DNA of 64,000 nucleotides from CAZLYK01 sp964563495 (GTDB lineage Bacteria; Acidobacteriota; Blastocatellia; RBC074), in assembly GCA_964563495.1 (NCBI GenBank), contig CAZLYK010000007.1, forward strand, positions 5,719 to 69,718, written 5' to 3'. Within the stretch, counting starts at the first letter, position 1, and the number at the start of each line of letters is the position of its first letter. The translations under genes and the position numbers were made by a program. Below the pieces are notes generated by a model. It was not told the origin of the DNA. It was given only the letters and a program-made list of their open reading frames with translations, and did not search any database. Positions 1 to 12,142 of the stretch are shown here, one piece after another.

Positions 1-162
1 ATCTGGGCGGAGCACGAATCGACGGTTCAGCCGTCAAACACCGGCATCTTCTGGTGCCTGCACACCCAGAACTGTCTGGGACCGGACGGGCAACTGGCCG
101 AGCCACAGCTCTGCGCCTCGGGCGGGCGCGGTTGCCATTGCCGGGAATTGACGGTAGCCTGA
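1..162 (+). CDS. 3' end of a Cys-rich protein (partial, starts outside window)
   Basis: Frame 1 is open from the first base to a TGA at 160-162 and gives 53 residues with six cysteines (C19, C25, C38, C45, C47 and flanking spacing CxC near the end). Codon third positions are mostly G or C, as in neighbouring genes, which supports real coding. No family is recognised. Clustered cysteines suggest metal binding or disulfides, but this is inference. The upstream part lies outside the window, so neither start nor domain content can be judged. Confidence 0.5.
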   Translation: MWAEHESTVQPSNTGIFWCLHTQNCLGPDGQLAEPQLCASGGRGCHCRELTVA

Positions 163-168
163 TAGCGG

Positions 169-203
169 ATCAGGGGGCTGGTTTAACCGCCGGCCCCCCT
201 GAT
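169..203 (+). terminator. GC-rich stem-loop after the partial gene
   Basis: ATCAGGGGG at 169-177 pairs with CCCCCTGAT at 195-203 around a 17-nt loop. It sits just after the stop of the partial gene and before the next start. No clear T-run follows, so intrinsic termination is only a possibility. Confidence 0.35.
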
Positions 204-252
204 TTCAGTCGAAGATACGTTGAGAGAGTTTTGTTTGATGGAGGCAGTAACG

Positions 253-927
253 ATGCGAAAAGTCACTTTGATCTTGTCAGTCTGTTTTGCGACGATCATG
301 CTCGTTTCAACCGCGAGCGGACAGCAAATTTACGGCGAATATATCGAATCCCGTAATGCCGATGTTTACACCGGGCATTGCTTCGCCATGTCTGAAATCA
401 ACCTGGTCGGCGATCAGGCGATCCTCGCCTGGCGCGTCTCGAAGGGTGAATGGAACGGGGTCAGGCTCGATGGCTTGAGCGTGGTCGGAGTGGCCAAAGC
501 CTCGGGGACGCTCGGTAACCCCTATGAAAATCCGCTTCCGGCGAGGACGGTGCTGATCGTCGATCAAAAAGCCTCACCCGCTCAGCGCGAGGCTCTCAAA
601 GCCTTCGCTCACGAGATGGGCGGCGAGCTCTTCGACCACGTCGTCCGCACCGAAGTCGCCCCGATCAAGATCGATGTCCAGTATTACGGTGAGCATCCGT
701 CGTCCGGGCGCGTCGAGGCCGGCAACCTGGCCAGCATCATCACCCGCAGCCTGACGGAGAAGGATCACATCTGCGGCAATGAGCAGACTTACTACCCCCC
801 GTTGACCTCGACCGCTCATTCGATGCCCGCGGTGGCATCCCTCGACCAGTTCAAAGGCGAGGGGCTGGGCGTCTCGTGGACCAATCGCGAAAAGCGCAGC
901 GCTTTCGTCGGAAATTTCGCACGCTGA
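253..927 (+). CDS. secreted DUF1326-like protein
   Basis: The 224-residue product begins with a clear signal peptide (MRKVTLILSVCFATIMLVSTASG, cleaved near residue 23). The mature start, with GEYIESRNADVYTGHCF followed by a SEINLVGDQAILAW stretch, resembles DUF1326 proteins, a family of unknown function. The start at 253 is chosen because GGAGG at 240-244 is well spaced and the signal peptide begins there; the frame is open from 220. Predicted location is periplasmic or extracellular. The next gene also encodes a secreted protein, with a hairpin between them. Confidence 0.75.
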   Translation: MRKVTLILSVCFATIMLVSTASGQQIYGEYIESRNADVYTGHCFAMSEINLVGDQAILAWRVSKGEWNGVRLDGLSVVGVAKASGTLGNPYENPLPARTVLIVDQKASPAQREALKAFAHEMGGELFDHVVRTEVAPIKIDVQYYGEHPSSGRVEAGNLASIITRSLTEKDHICGNEQTYYPPLTSTAHSMPAVASLDQFKGEGLGVSWTNREKRSAFVGNFAR

Positions 928-941
928 ATTAAGAGACAGGG

Positions 942-973
942 TTGAGAGGATTTTTCTGCATAAATCCTCTCAA
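942..973 (+). repeat. 12-bp inverted repeat, degenerate copy of the CAGGAT repeat family
   Basis: TTGAGAGGATTT (942-953) and AAATCCTCTCAA (962-973) are perfect inverted arms with an 8-nt loop. Flanking text (agagacagg before, tctattc after) resembles the long repeat at 1670-1806, so this is probably a degenerate member of the same family. It lies between two co-directional secreted-protein genes. Confidence 0.6.
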
Positions 974-1010
974 TCTCGTCTATTCAAAATACCGAAAAGG
1001 AGTTTGGACG

Positions 1011-1667
1011 GTGAAGCAGTTTTTCGCTCTTCTTTTTCTTTTTCTACTTGCCCCGACCTCGCTCGCCATCACCAACGAATATAAAGTCGAAACAATCGGC
1101 GCTCTGACCGAGACGAAGGTCTCGGATGCGGTGCGCGGAGCGCTCGAAGAAAAAGGACTGCGCGTGCTCGACGACAAGGGCAAAACCGTCTGTGAAATCT
1201 GGTTTCGCAAAGAGATTCCGACTATCAAAGACGAGGTTGCCGGAGCCAGTTTCGGGCAACTGGGCGAGGGCAATTTTATCGGCGTGATCAACTTTCCCGC
1301 CAACGTTTCGGACTTTCGCGGACAAGGGGTTAAGGCGGGTTATTACACTTTGCGGTTCGGGTTGATCCTGCAGGACGGCAATCATCTGGGGGTTTCACCA
1401 TCGCGAGACTTCTTCCTGCTTTGCACGGTCGCCGATGACAAGGACCCGAACGTCCAGATCAAATTCGACGATCTCATGAAGCTCAGCCGTGCAGCATCCG
1501 GCACCGGCCACCCGTCGGCGTGGAGCTTAGTGACCGCCACCTCGAACGATGGCTTGCCGAGGATCGTCAGAAACGAACACGAACACGTTATTCTGGAAAC
1601 CAAAATCTCTACCAAATCGGGCGCACTGGCGATTGGAATGATCGTCATCGGCAAAACCGAGGGGTAA
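1011..1667 (+). CDS. secreted protein of unknown function
   Basis: The 218-residue product starts at GTG 1011, chosen because AAGGAG lies at 997-1002 and the residues after it form a signal peptide (VKQFFALLFLFLLAPTSLA). The frame is open upstream to 942, but that extension runs through the inverted repeat. The mature part is mixed alpha/beta with a TIKDEVAGASFGQLGEGNF segment. I recognise no domain. The protein is probably exported with the product of the preceding gene, but no functional link is visible. Confidence 0.7.
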   Translation: MKQFFALLFLFLLAPTSLAITNEYKVETIGALTETKVSDAVRGALEEKGLRVLDDKGKTVCEIWFRKEIPTIKDEVAGASFGQLGEGNFIGVINFPANVSDFRGQGVKAGYYTLRFGLILQDGNHLGVSPSRDFFLLCTVADDKDPNVQIKFDDLMKLSRAASGTGHPSAWSLVTATSNDGLPRIVRNEHEHVILETKISTKSGALAIGMIVIGKTEG

Positions 1668-1669
1668 GC

Positions 1670-1806
1670 AGAAATAGACAGGATTGACAGGATTTTCGCA
1701 GGATTAAACCGGATTATTTAAAAGGGTATTAAGGATAACCGCCAATTCACCTTTTTAGATAATCCGGTTTAATCCTGCAAAAATCCTGTCAATCCTGTCT
1801 ATTTCT
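1670..1806. repeat. long imperfect inverted repeat (47-nt arms) between convergent genes
   Basis: The left arm (1670-1716) and right arm (1760-1806) are reverse complements over 47 nt with one mismatch, around a 43-nt spacer. Core words are GAAATAGACAGGATTGACAG and GCAGGATTAAACCGGATTA. It lies between the + strand secreted gene and the end of the minus-strand S41 gene, whose TAG stop (1799-1801) is part of the right arm. Such a structure could terminate transcription from both sides. Related copies are at 942, 14743, 45401, 48659 and 59549. Confidence 0.85.
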
Positions 1807-3163
1807 CTTTGAGCCACTGCAAAGCCCGGGTCAACTCGGCGTCTACGCCGGCTGAGCGCTCGACCGCGATCTCGGGTTCGACCCCGTGGCCTTCGAGCTT
1901 CAGACCACGAGCGGTCCTGACTTCCATCTGCGGCAAGTCCATTCTCCATCCCTTGACCTGACTTCTGACCACGCGTATCCATTTGACAAAAATGAAAGAT
2001 ACGGGAGAGGAGAAGAGGACGGCGCCGGGAGTGCGCCTGCCGATCAAGGTTGCCACACCGGCCTCTTTCATGGCTGCGGCGAACACTTCACAACTGCCGC
2101 GGCACCCCTCATCGATGAGCACGGCGATACGACCCAGATAGGGTCTTTTATACTTGCCTCCGGCAAGGTACATGCCGGCGCCCTGAAATTTACTGACGGC
2201 AAGTGTATTGTCGACGAATGAAGCCGGAAGAGAGGCTGGGTTGATTTGATCGATCGAGTTGACGCCCAGCCGTGCCAGGCCATCGCGAGTCGCGAAGTAA
2301 GCGACGGAGCGACCTTCGGGCAGCAGAAAATTGAGCGCGGCCAGCGCTGCCTCCAGGTTTTCGCCACGATTGCCGCGCAGGTCGACCACCAGCCCCGGAT
2401 ACTTCCCCAGTTCATCCATGGCGCGATCGAGCTGTTTATCGAAATCCCATAGGTTATCGGGGCTGAAATCACGGATTGCCAGATAACCGGCATCCGGCGA
2501 TAAAGATTTCCAGATCAGACGATCGACTTTGAGCAAGCGCGTCGGGAGACCGGTCGAAAGGAAGAAATTCAGATTCGAGACGCGCAGTTCGCGGAGCATG
2601 CGCCTGATCGCGATCGCCAGTTCACCCTCGTTTCGTGCATTCCCGATGCCGGGCAAATGGCTGTCTTTGACCGCCACCCAATCGACGCCGTTGAAACGTG
2701 TGTCGTAAAAATAGAGATCGACGCCGTTCCACACGGCCTCGCCCAGCATCTTGTATTGTTTGACCGGGACTTCCGACGCGCCGGCGTTGACGCGCCGCGC
2801 TTCGACTTGTGCGGTCATCGCCTGACTCGTCATCCGGCCGGTCAGGCGCGAAGCGTTCAGTTTCAGGCTCAGCTCCGCGGGAAAACCCGAAAACCGCCCC
2901 GTCAGCGAAAGCTGGTCGCCGATCAACTTCCCTTCGTAGAGGCCGTCATCTCCATCCGTCGGACCGAGCAGGACCAACCGTGCGACTCCCTGTTTATCGA
3001 CCTGCAGATCGACCGGCATCTGGTCGCGACGCAGATCGGTTTCGAGCGTCAGTGTCCAGCGCCCGCTGATCGAATTGAGATCGACAGTCTGGGATAGCCC
3101 CGGTGAAAGCAGAGACAGACCGGCGAGAACCAACGCCGGCAGACGAACCCGGTAAACTCGCAT
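1799..3163 (-). CDS. S41-like (C-terminal processing peptidase-related) secreted protein
   Basis: The 454-residue product has a signal peptide (MRVYRVRLPALVLAGLSLLS), an N-terminal beta-rich region, and a C-terminal region with the S41 fold layout: PGLVVDLRGNRGENLEAALA (about residues 250-270), an RIAVLIDEGCRGSCEVFAAA segment, and LEGHGVEPEI near the end. The usual catalytic Ser position is unclear: Ser357 in GSCE is offset by one residue. The Lys of the GKG motif is replaced (GRRTPGAV). It may therefore be inactive or a divergent S41B member. Its TAG stop falls in the adjacent repeat. It follows the RNase E/G gene by 12 nt. Confidence 0.7.
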   Translation of the reverse strand: MRVYRVRLPALVLAGLSLLSPGLSQTVDLNSISGRWTLTLETDLRRDQMPVDLQVDKQGVARLVLLGPTDGDDGLYEGKLIGDQLSLTGRFSGFPAELSLKLNASRLTGRMTSQAMTAQVEARRVNAGASEVPVKQYKMLGEAVWNGVDLYFYDTRFNGVDWVAVKDSHLPGIGNARNEGELAIAIRRMLRELRVSNLNFFLSTGLPTRLLKVDRLIWKSLSPDAGYLAIRDFSPDNLWDFDKQLDRAMDELGKYPGLVVDLRGNRGENLEAALAALNFLLPEGRSVAYFATRDGLARLGVNSIDQINPASLPASFVDNTLAVSKFQGAGMYLAGGKYKRPYLGRIAVLIDEGCRGSCEVFAAAMKEAGVATLIGRRTPGAVLFSSPVSFIFVKWIRVVRSQVKGWRMDLPQMEVRTARGLKLEGHGVEPEIAVERSAGVDAELTRALQWLKEK

Positions 3164-3175
3164 CTTTTTACACCC

Positions 3176-5863
<2,688 letters not shown>

Positions 5864-6294
5864 TCAAAATCTCCTCGGAAAAAGTCGCGCAACCTGCCAA
5901 GGTTGCGCGGATCCCGGCAAGGGGCGAACGGCTAAAACAGCGCAACCTTGGCGGGTTGCGCTACCCTGCTCGCTCATTTTCATTGTTTTAGGGCGCCGCC
6001 ATACAACCTGGACGACTCCACTATCAAATCCGACAACCGGACACACTTCAGCCTGCACTTGTCTGAAAGCACAAGCGTCGCGTTGACCGGCCGGGTCTAC
6101 ACTGCTCCTGCGCGCGCTCCTGGGGAGTGCGCCGCCGTCGCAGCTCTCAATTGTGATCATTGGGAAAACCTTTTCTAAGCGCGCCCAACCCTGCAACGAC
6201 CGGCGACAAATCGAGATGATTCGTCTCCGCCGTGTCGCTCTTGCCGGGCCCTCGATCCACGCCGGCCTGGTCAGATCGGATCTAACCAGGCGAT
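5864..6294. other. 430-bp intergenic region upstream of the RNase E/G gene
   Basis: No convincing gene. The part next to the RNase gene holds two related hairpins (5886-5909 and 5939-5962). The rest shows no clear domain-coding frame. It is the likely 5' leader and promoter zone of the RNase gene and the downstream end of the rod-shape operon. Confidence 0.6.
5886..5962 (-). repeat. two related stem-loops in the leader of the RNase E/G gene
   Basis: CGCGCAACCT (5886-5895) pairs with AGGTTGCGCG (5900-5909), 10 bp with a 4-nt loop. AGCGCAACC (5939-5947) pairs with GGTTGCGCT (5954-5962), 9 bp with a 6-nt loop. Both share the GCGCAACC stem. They lie 23-99 nt upstream of the RNase start codon, so they would be in its mRNA leader. 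They may be dispersed repeats, or sites of the kind used for RNase E autoregulation in enterobacteria; the second is inference. Confidence 0.6.
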
Positions 6295-7392
6295 TCAGTT
6301 GACGAAGCGGCGTAGACGCACGCTAATTGCCAGTCCCAGCCCAAAACACGTGGCCACGACTGACGTAGAACCGAAACTCAAGAGTGGCAACGGAATGCCC
6401 ATAATCGGCAGCAACCTGACCACCATGCCGACATTGACGGTCACGTGATAGAGCAGCAGGGCTGCAAGCCCGGCGACCAGCAGCAATCCGACACGCTCAC
6501 GCGCTCGGCGCGCAATCTGTATCAACCGGGTAATAATCACTAAATAAGCGGCCAACGAGGCGAAACTGCCGACGAACCCCGTTTCTTCACTCACAACTGC
6601 AAAAATAAAATCGTTATGGACTTCCGGCACAAAGCCGAGCGTCCCTTGCGTACTGCCTCTCAATCCTTTTCCAATGATTCCGCCCGACCCGACGGCGATC
6701 TCCGCCTGATCATTCTGGTAGCGAAACCGCTTTTCAGCCAGCTCCGGCCAGTAGACCGCCTTGATCCGCTCGCACTTATAGCTCTTACAATCTTTAAGGT
6801 AAGGGACTGAGAGGATCAGCGCGAGCACGACCCCGGCGGCGGCCACGGCCAGCCATCTCCAGCGAATGCCGGAGAGAAAAAGCATGGCCGCCATAAATGA
6901 GGTAAAACTGAGCGCACTGCCGGTGTCGTTCTCTAAGAAAACGAGCGCCGTCGGCAACGCCCAGATCGCCCCGGCGATAAGCATGGCCCGCAAATCAAGC
7001 GGACGTCTTTTCACCCCTGAGAGGTAATACGCCAGAAAAAGGATCGTAAAAATCTTGGCAAACTCTGACGGCTGAAATCCAAATGCGCCGAAATAGAGCC
7101 AGCTTCGATTCCCGTTGACCTCTTTCCCCAAAGGAGTCAGCACCAGCGCCAGGAGCACTACCCCAACCGCATAGAGGTATGGCGCGGCGTTGACGATCCT
7201 TCGATAATCAAACAAGGTAACCAGAAAGATAATGACCAGACCGATCAGGAAGCCGAACAACTGTCTTCGCCAGAGGCCCGGACTCGGTTCGGCGCTGGAG
7301 ATCTCGAGTACCCCGAAGGCAGCAATCAAAATCGCTACGGCGAGTAAGAGCCAGTCGAAATCGGCCAGGTATCTGCGGTTAATCCCAAACAT
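6295..7392 (-). CDS. rodA: rod-shape-determining SEDS protein RodA
   Basis: The 365-residue multi-pass membrane protein belongs to the SEDS family. RodA polymerises lipid II glycan strands for cell elongation, working with PBP2 and the Mre proteins. Typical stretches include YLYAVGVVLLALVLTPLG, NGNRSWLYFGAFGFQPSEFA, FLENDTGSALSFTSF and the C-terminal GIPLPLLSFGSTSVVATCFG. Length is normal. The start MFGINRRYLADFDWLL is typical. It is the last gene of the mreB-C-D-PBP2-rodA series on this strand, separated from PBP2 by 139 bp that contains small hairpins. Confidence 0.95.
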   Translation of the reverse strand: MFGINRRYLADFDWLLLAVAILIAAFGVLEISSAEPSPGLWRRQLFGFLIGLVIIFLVTLFDYRRIVNAAPYLYAVGVVLLALVLTPLGKEVNGNRSWLYFGAFGFQPSEFAKIFTILFLAYYLSGVKRRPLDLRAMLIAGAIWALPTALVFLENDTGSALSFTSFMAAMLFLSGIRWRWLAVAAAGVVLALILSVPYLKDCKSYKCERIKAVYWPELAEKRFRYQNDQAEIAVGSGGIIGKGLRGSTQGTLGFVPEVHNDFIFAVVSEETGFVGSFASLAAYLVIITRLIQIARRARERVGLLLVAGLAALLLYHVTVNVGMVVRLLPIMGIPLPLLSFGSTSVVATCFGLGLAISVRLRRFVN

Positions 7393-7449
7393 AAAAATCA
7401 GGTGTTACGGGCTAGATGTTAAGGGCTCCTCAACATTTCATGACCAATC

Positions 7450-7494
7450 CCAGGGGTTTCACCCCTGGCGGTTATCTTGACGCGCCTTCGGCGC
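7450..7494. repeat. two small TTC-loop hairpins between PBP2 and rodA
   Basis: CCAGGGGT (7450-7457) and ACCCCTGG (7461-7468) form an 8-bp stem with a TTC loop. GCGCC (7482-7486) and GGCGC (7490-7494) form a second stem with a TTC loop. They look like REP-type dispersed elements, similar in style to the GAA/TTC-loop hairpins at 24040-24170 and 63956. Confidence 0.5.
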
Positions 7495-7531
7495 TCAGGA
7501 TCAGAACTCATTTTTCTGAATGCCATCGCAT

Positions 7532-9505
7532 CTATTTCCCCGTCTCTTCGGCCTTGGTCTCCAGAGGCAGGCCTCGAGTCCGGTGAAAATAGTCTTCGTA
7601 AATCGGTTTGGCTCGCGGGGCAGATTGTTTTCCACCAAAACCGGCATTCTCGGTCAGGATGACCATCGCCAGTTCGGGTTTGTCACGCGGCGCGAAGCTG
7701 ATAAACCAGGCATGATCTCGATTCTTCGATCCGGCCTTCTCGGTTGAAGCCACCTGCGCGGTGCCGGTCTTGCCGCAAATATCGAGTCCCTCGATCGCCG
7801 CGGCGCCGGCCGTTCCCCCGCCGACGTTGACCGCCTGCCACATCCCCTTCTTGACGATCTCCCAGGTCGGAGGAGCCATCTGAACGACAAATTTATTCGG
7901 ATCCTGATAGGTCAGTTCGGGGTGGTTTTCTCCCTCGCGATCGATACCGGCAGCCGACCTCAAGAAGAGATGCGGTGTGTGCATCTGCCCACCGACGGCC
8001 AGACCGCTGGCGTAACGGAGCAATTGAATCGGCGTCGTCGCGTTGGTGCCCTGTCCGAATGATGAAGCGGCCATATCATAATCGGTCCAGCGCGCAGCCT
8101 TCTTGACCTCTGCCTCGTCCTTGTCAGTCCAGGTCTGACCGCTTTCGGTCTTTCTGCGCTTCAGCATATTACGGGTGATATTCTCCTTCATCGCCCGCGT
8201 CGGGATAATGCCCGTGGCCTCACGCGGCAGATCGATTCCCGTCCTTTGCCCGAACTGGAAGAGTCGAACCCACTTTTCGAAACGATCAGGCCCCATCTTC
8301 AGGCCGAGACGGTAAAAGTATCCGTCGGCAGACCTGGTGATCGCCGTCACCACATCCGGCATGCCCAGATGCGAGAGCGAATTCATAAAGTAATTGCCGA
8401 GCTGGATGCTGCCATCGGGAATCCTGGAGTTCTCCGGAGTGATCACGCCTTCGTTGAGCGCCGCCACCGTCGTCATGAGCTTCCAGGTCGAGCCCGGAGG
8501 GTACATACCTTGAATCACACGGTTGTAGAGCGGTTTGTCTGGGTCTTCCTGGAGCTCGCGGATCTCACCCTTACCCTCGACCGTCTTGGCCCGCAGCGAG
8601 AAGACGTTCGGGTCATAGGCGGGATGGCTGACCAGCGCGTAGATCTCGCCGTTATTCGGATCGGAAACGACGATCACTCCGCGTCCGGCGGGCATGGAGT
8701 CGGTCTGCTCCTCGGCGACTTTCTGAACATCGAGATCGATCGTCGTGTAGAGGTCGCGCCCCGGAGTCGGATCGGTCCGCCCGATCTCGCGCTGTATCCG
8801 ACCGCGGCTGTCGACGAGCACTGTCCGCTCACCGTCCTTGCCCATGAGGATCTCGTTGTGAGTTCTCTCGATCCCCGCCTTGCCGATGATATCCCCAAGC
8901 TTGAAGCCCTTCTCCTTGCTGAAAGCCGAATCCGGATCGTTCAGCTCCTTCCGGTCGACCTCGCCGACGTAACCAAGCGCGTGCGCCGCCAGGGTGAGAT
9001 ACGGGTAAAACCGCCTCGGGGCCTCCTCGGCGCGAATCATCGGATACTCGAATTGGTGCGCCTCTACCCAGGCGACATCGGCTGGAGTCGCCAGCTCCTT
9101 GATCACGATCGATTCATACTTTGGCTCGTATTTGGCCGCTTCAAACCGCTTGCTCAGCCATTCCCGATCGACCCCCAGATCATTGACCAGCAGGTCGGCG
9201 ATCTGATTGAAGTTTTTGACGTCTTTGCGGCTGATGACGATGTTGTAGGATGATTGGCTGGTGACCAGAACGCGCCCCTTGCGATCAAAGATCGTTCCGC
9301 GTCTCGCCGGGATCAACAGAATCCGCGTGCGGTTCTGCTCCGATCGGTCGGCATAGACCTGGTTGTTCATGACCTGGAGATACCAGAGCCGGCCGACAAG
9401 CAGGAGAAAAATACCGATGGCGAGATAACGGACAATCTCCAACCGGAATCCGGCTTGCCGTAGATCTTCAATTGGATCAAAGCCTGGTTCTTTAATCGGC
9501 TTCAT
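7532..9505 (-). CDS. mrdA: penicillin-binding protein 2 (elongation-specific transpeptidase)
   Basis: The 657-residue class B PBP cross-links peptidoglycan in the periplasm during elongation, with RodA as its glycosyltransferase partner. One N-terminal membrane segment (YLAIGIFLLLVGRLWYLQVM) is followed by the dimerisation domain (RRGTIFDRKGRVLVTSQSSY) and the transpeptidase domain. The active-site SxxK is GSTWK (Ser339), the SxD motif is RSADGYF, and the KTG motif is CGKTGTAQ. Its start lies 20 nt after mreD ends, consistent with co-transcription. Confidence 0.95.
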   Translation of the reverse strand: MKPIKEPGFDPIEDLRQAGFRLEIVRYLAIGIFLLLVGRLWYLQVMNNQVYADRSEQNRTRILLIPARRGTIFDRKGRVLVTSQSSYNIVISRKDVKNFNQIADLLVNDLGVDREWLSKRFEAAKYEPKYESIVIKELATPADVAWVEAHQFEYPMIRAEEAPRRFYPYLTLAAHALGYVGEVDRKELNDPDSAFSKEKGFKLGDIIGKAGIERTHNEILMGKDGERTVLVDSRGRIQREIGRTDPTPGRDLYTTIDLDVQKVAEEQTDSMPAGRGVIVVSDPNNGEIYALVSHPAYDPNVFSLRAKTVEGKGEIRELQEDPDKPLYNRVIQGMYPPGSTWKLMTTVAALNEGVITPENSRIPDGSIQLGNYFMNSLSHLGMPDVVTAITRSADGYFYRLGLKMGPDRFEKWVRLFQFGQRTGIDLPREATGIIPTRAMKENITRNMLKRRKTESGQTWTDKDEAEVKKAARWTDYDMAASSFGQGTNATTPIQLLRYASGLAVGGQMHTPHLFLRSAAGIDREGENHPELTYQDPNKFVVQMAPPTWEIVKKGMWQAVNVGGGTAGAAAIEGLDICGKTGTAQVASTEKAGSKNRDHAWFISFAPRDKPELAMVILTENAGFGGKQSAPRAKPIYEDYFHRTRGLPLETKAEETGK

Positions 9506-9525
9506 AGTTCCTCATCCAGGATACA

Positions 9526-10134
9526 TTATAACCTTCTCCGCCGCGCTTCGCTCCGGCGGACGCGCATAGACGTATTCTTTTTGAAAATACGGTCGAGCGG
9601 AATGAAAAGCACGATGGAGGCGATGAGATTGGCAAACAGACCGAGAACCAGCGCGGCGGCTATCGTCCGCCCGCCGGCCAAAACCGGAAGCTCGATCTGC
9701 AGCATTCGATAGAAGATCAAGCGAACGCCCGTATTGACCACGCTTGCGGCGGCGACGGCGACAAACCTCACCAGCAGATTTTCAACCACGATAAAGGCGG
9801 CGATGCGGTGGGCAACATACCCGGCCATGACGTAAGCCAACCCGGCGACACCGATACTACTGCCACCGGAGAAAGAATCCTGCATCAATCCGGAGACCGT
9901 TCCGGTAATCAGAGTCTTGATCGGGTCCCGCTGCAACCCTATGTAGACCGTGACCAGCAGCAGCCAGTCGATATGGCCCAGCCACTGTCCGATCCACTGA
10001 GGTACTTGCTGGACGAGTGTGGTCTGAATCAATACGGCTACGAGTAAGCAGCCAAATATTTTAAGCGCCGAACCGCGTTCTTTTTTCTCCAACGATGCTT
10101 TTCCGTAAAATTCAAACTCTCGAGACAGGTCCAT
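9526..10134 (-). CDS. mreD: rod-shape-determining protein MreD
   Basis: The 202-residue integral membrane protein has about five to six hydrophobic segments. QRDPIKTLITGTVSGLMQDSF is typical of MreD (ligand-binding-type membrane domain). It is part of the MreBCD elongation complex. The N-terminal 30 residues are hydrophilic and somewhat longer than usual. The C-terminus is Arg-rich (SMRVRRSEARRRRL), likely cytoplasmic. It lies between mreC and PBP2 with short spacers. Confidence 0.85.
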   Translation of the reverse strand: MDLSREFEFYGKASLEKKERGSALKIFGCLLVAVLIQTTLVQQVPQWIGQWLGHIDWLLLVTVYIGLQRDPIKTLITGTVSGLMQDSFSGGSSIGVAGLAYVMAGYVAHRIAAFIVVENLLVRFVAVAAASVVNTGVRLIFYRMLQIELPVLAGGRTIAAALVLGLFANLIASIVLFIPLDRIFKKNTSMRVRRSEARRRRL

Positions 10135-10156
10135 CAGCTCAGCGGATCATTTTGCC

Positions 10157-11086
10157 TTATCGTCGCTTTCGATCGGGCGGCCGCTCCTGTTTCTTCTCTT
10201 CGATCAACGCTTGGTTGATCGCCTGGCGGATCGAATCGGGTGAAATGGCGAGCACCAGTACCGTCTCCAATTTGCCAAGCGGCGCTGCCGGCTCCAGATC
10301 GACAGTCTGCGGGACAACCGTTGAATTGCTGTCCGGTCTTCTGATACGACCGATCAATAACCCTTTGGGATAGATTCCATCCTGCCCCGAAGTAATGACC
10401 TCTTCGCCGTTTTCAACCTTCTCAGGTGGGCTGATGAATTTCAGTTCGCAGAAGAAGTCCTTCTTGCCTTTGACGACGCCGAGCAACCGGCCCTCGGCCG
10501 ACTGGCCGATGATCGCACCCGCTCCGTGTCTTTCGTCGGTAATCAGCAGGACGCGAGCTGAGATCGGGGAAGTGTAGATGACACGCCCGACCAATCCCTC
10601 GGCCGTTACCACCGGCTGGTCCTTGACGATGCCGCTGCCGGAACCTTTATCGATGACCACCGTGTTGAACAGTTCATTGGCGTCGCGTCCGACGATGCGG
10701 GCAGAAACGGCCGGATATTTGCTGGTCTCCTGCCATTCCCTCAAGGAGTTGAGCTGTTCGAGCGCGTGGACCTTTTCGCGCAGATCGATCACCTGCTTTT
10801 CGAGCTGCGCTCGATCGGTGATCAACCTCTGGTTATCCTGGCGGGCGTCGCGGAGGCTGGCGTAATTGCTCAACCCGCTTTTGATCGAGGCAATCCCATG
10901 ACCGAAAATCGATTGAACGGGAGAGGTCAAGGCCATCAACAGGACCTGGACAATTTTCAGGTCGGGCTGCCCTGGGGAGCGGTTGAGAGACACGACGATC
11001 AGGTGCACACCCAGCAAAATCCCCAGCAGCCAGGTCGGATTCTTCTTCGCTCTGTCTTTGGCTCTATCCGCAAGTGACATCAGCAA
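10157..11086 (-). CDS. mreC: rod-shape-determining protein MreC
   Basis: About 309 residues. An N-terminal membrane anchor (WLLGILLGVHLIVVSL) is followed by a coiled coil (about residues 80-110, LEKQVIDLREKVHALEQL) and a beta-barrel periplasmic domain with RIVGRDANELFNTVVIDKGS and GLVGRVIYTSP. MreC is a periplasmic scaffold that activates PBP2-RodA. The start is TTG 11086 (AAGG 7 nt upstream) or ATG 11080. It follows mreB by 9-15 nt. Confidence 0.92.
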   Translation of the reverse strand: MLMSLADRAKDRAKKNPTWLLGILLGVHLIVVSLNRSPGQPDLKIVQVLLMALTSPVQSIFGHGIASIKSGLSNYASLRDARQDNQRLITDRAQLEKQVIDLREKVHALEQLNSLREWQETSKYPAVSARIVGRDANELFNTVVIDKGSGSGIVKDQPVVTAEGLVGRVIYTSPISARVLLITDERHGAGAIIGQSAEGRLLGVVKGKKDFFCELKFISPPEKVENGEEVITSGQDGIYPKGLLIGRIRRPDSNSTVVPQTVDLEPAAPLGKLETVLVLAISPDSIRQAINQALIEEKKQERPPDRKRR

Positions 11087-11095
11087 CCGGCTGCC

Positions 11096-12142
<1,047 letters not shown>

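Noticed and set aside
54..356. 100-residue + strand frame near the left edge
   Set aside because: It overlaps the better-supported frame-1 tail and the DUF1326-like gene, and its start is not preceded by a ribosome site.
5864..6196. 110-residue minus-strand frame in the RNase leader
   Set aside because: It covers the paired hairpins and lacks a ribosome site or recognisable protein features.
8246..9253. Long + strand open frame opposite PBP2
   Set aside because: The minus strand has intact PBP2 active-site motifs; the + frame has no domain or signal and is an antisense shadow of GC-rich coding.
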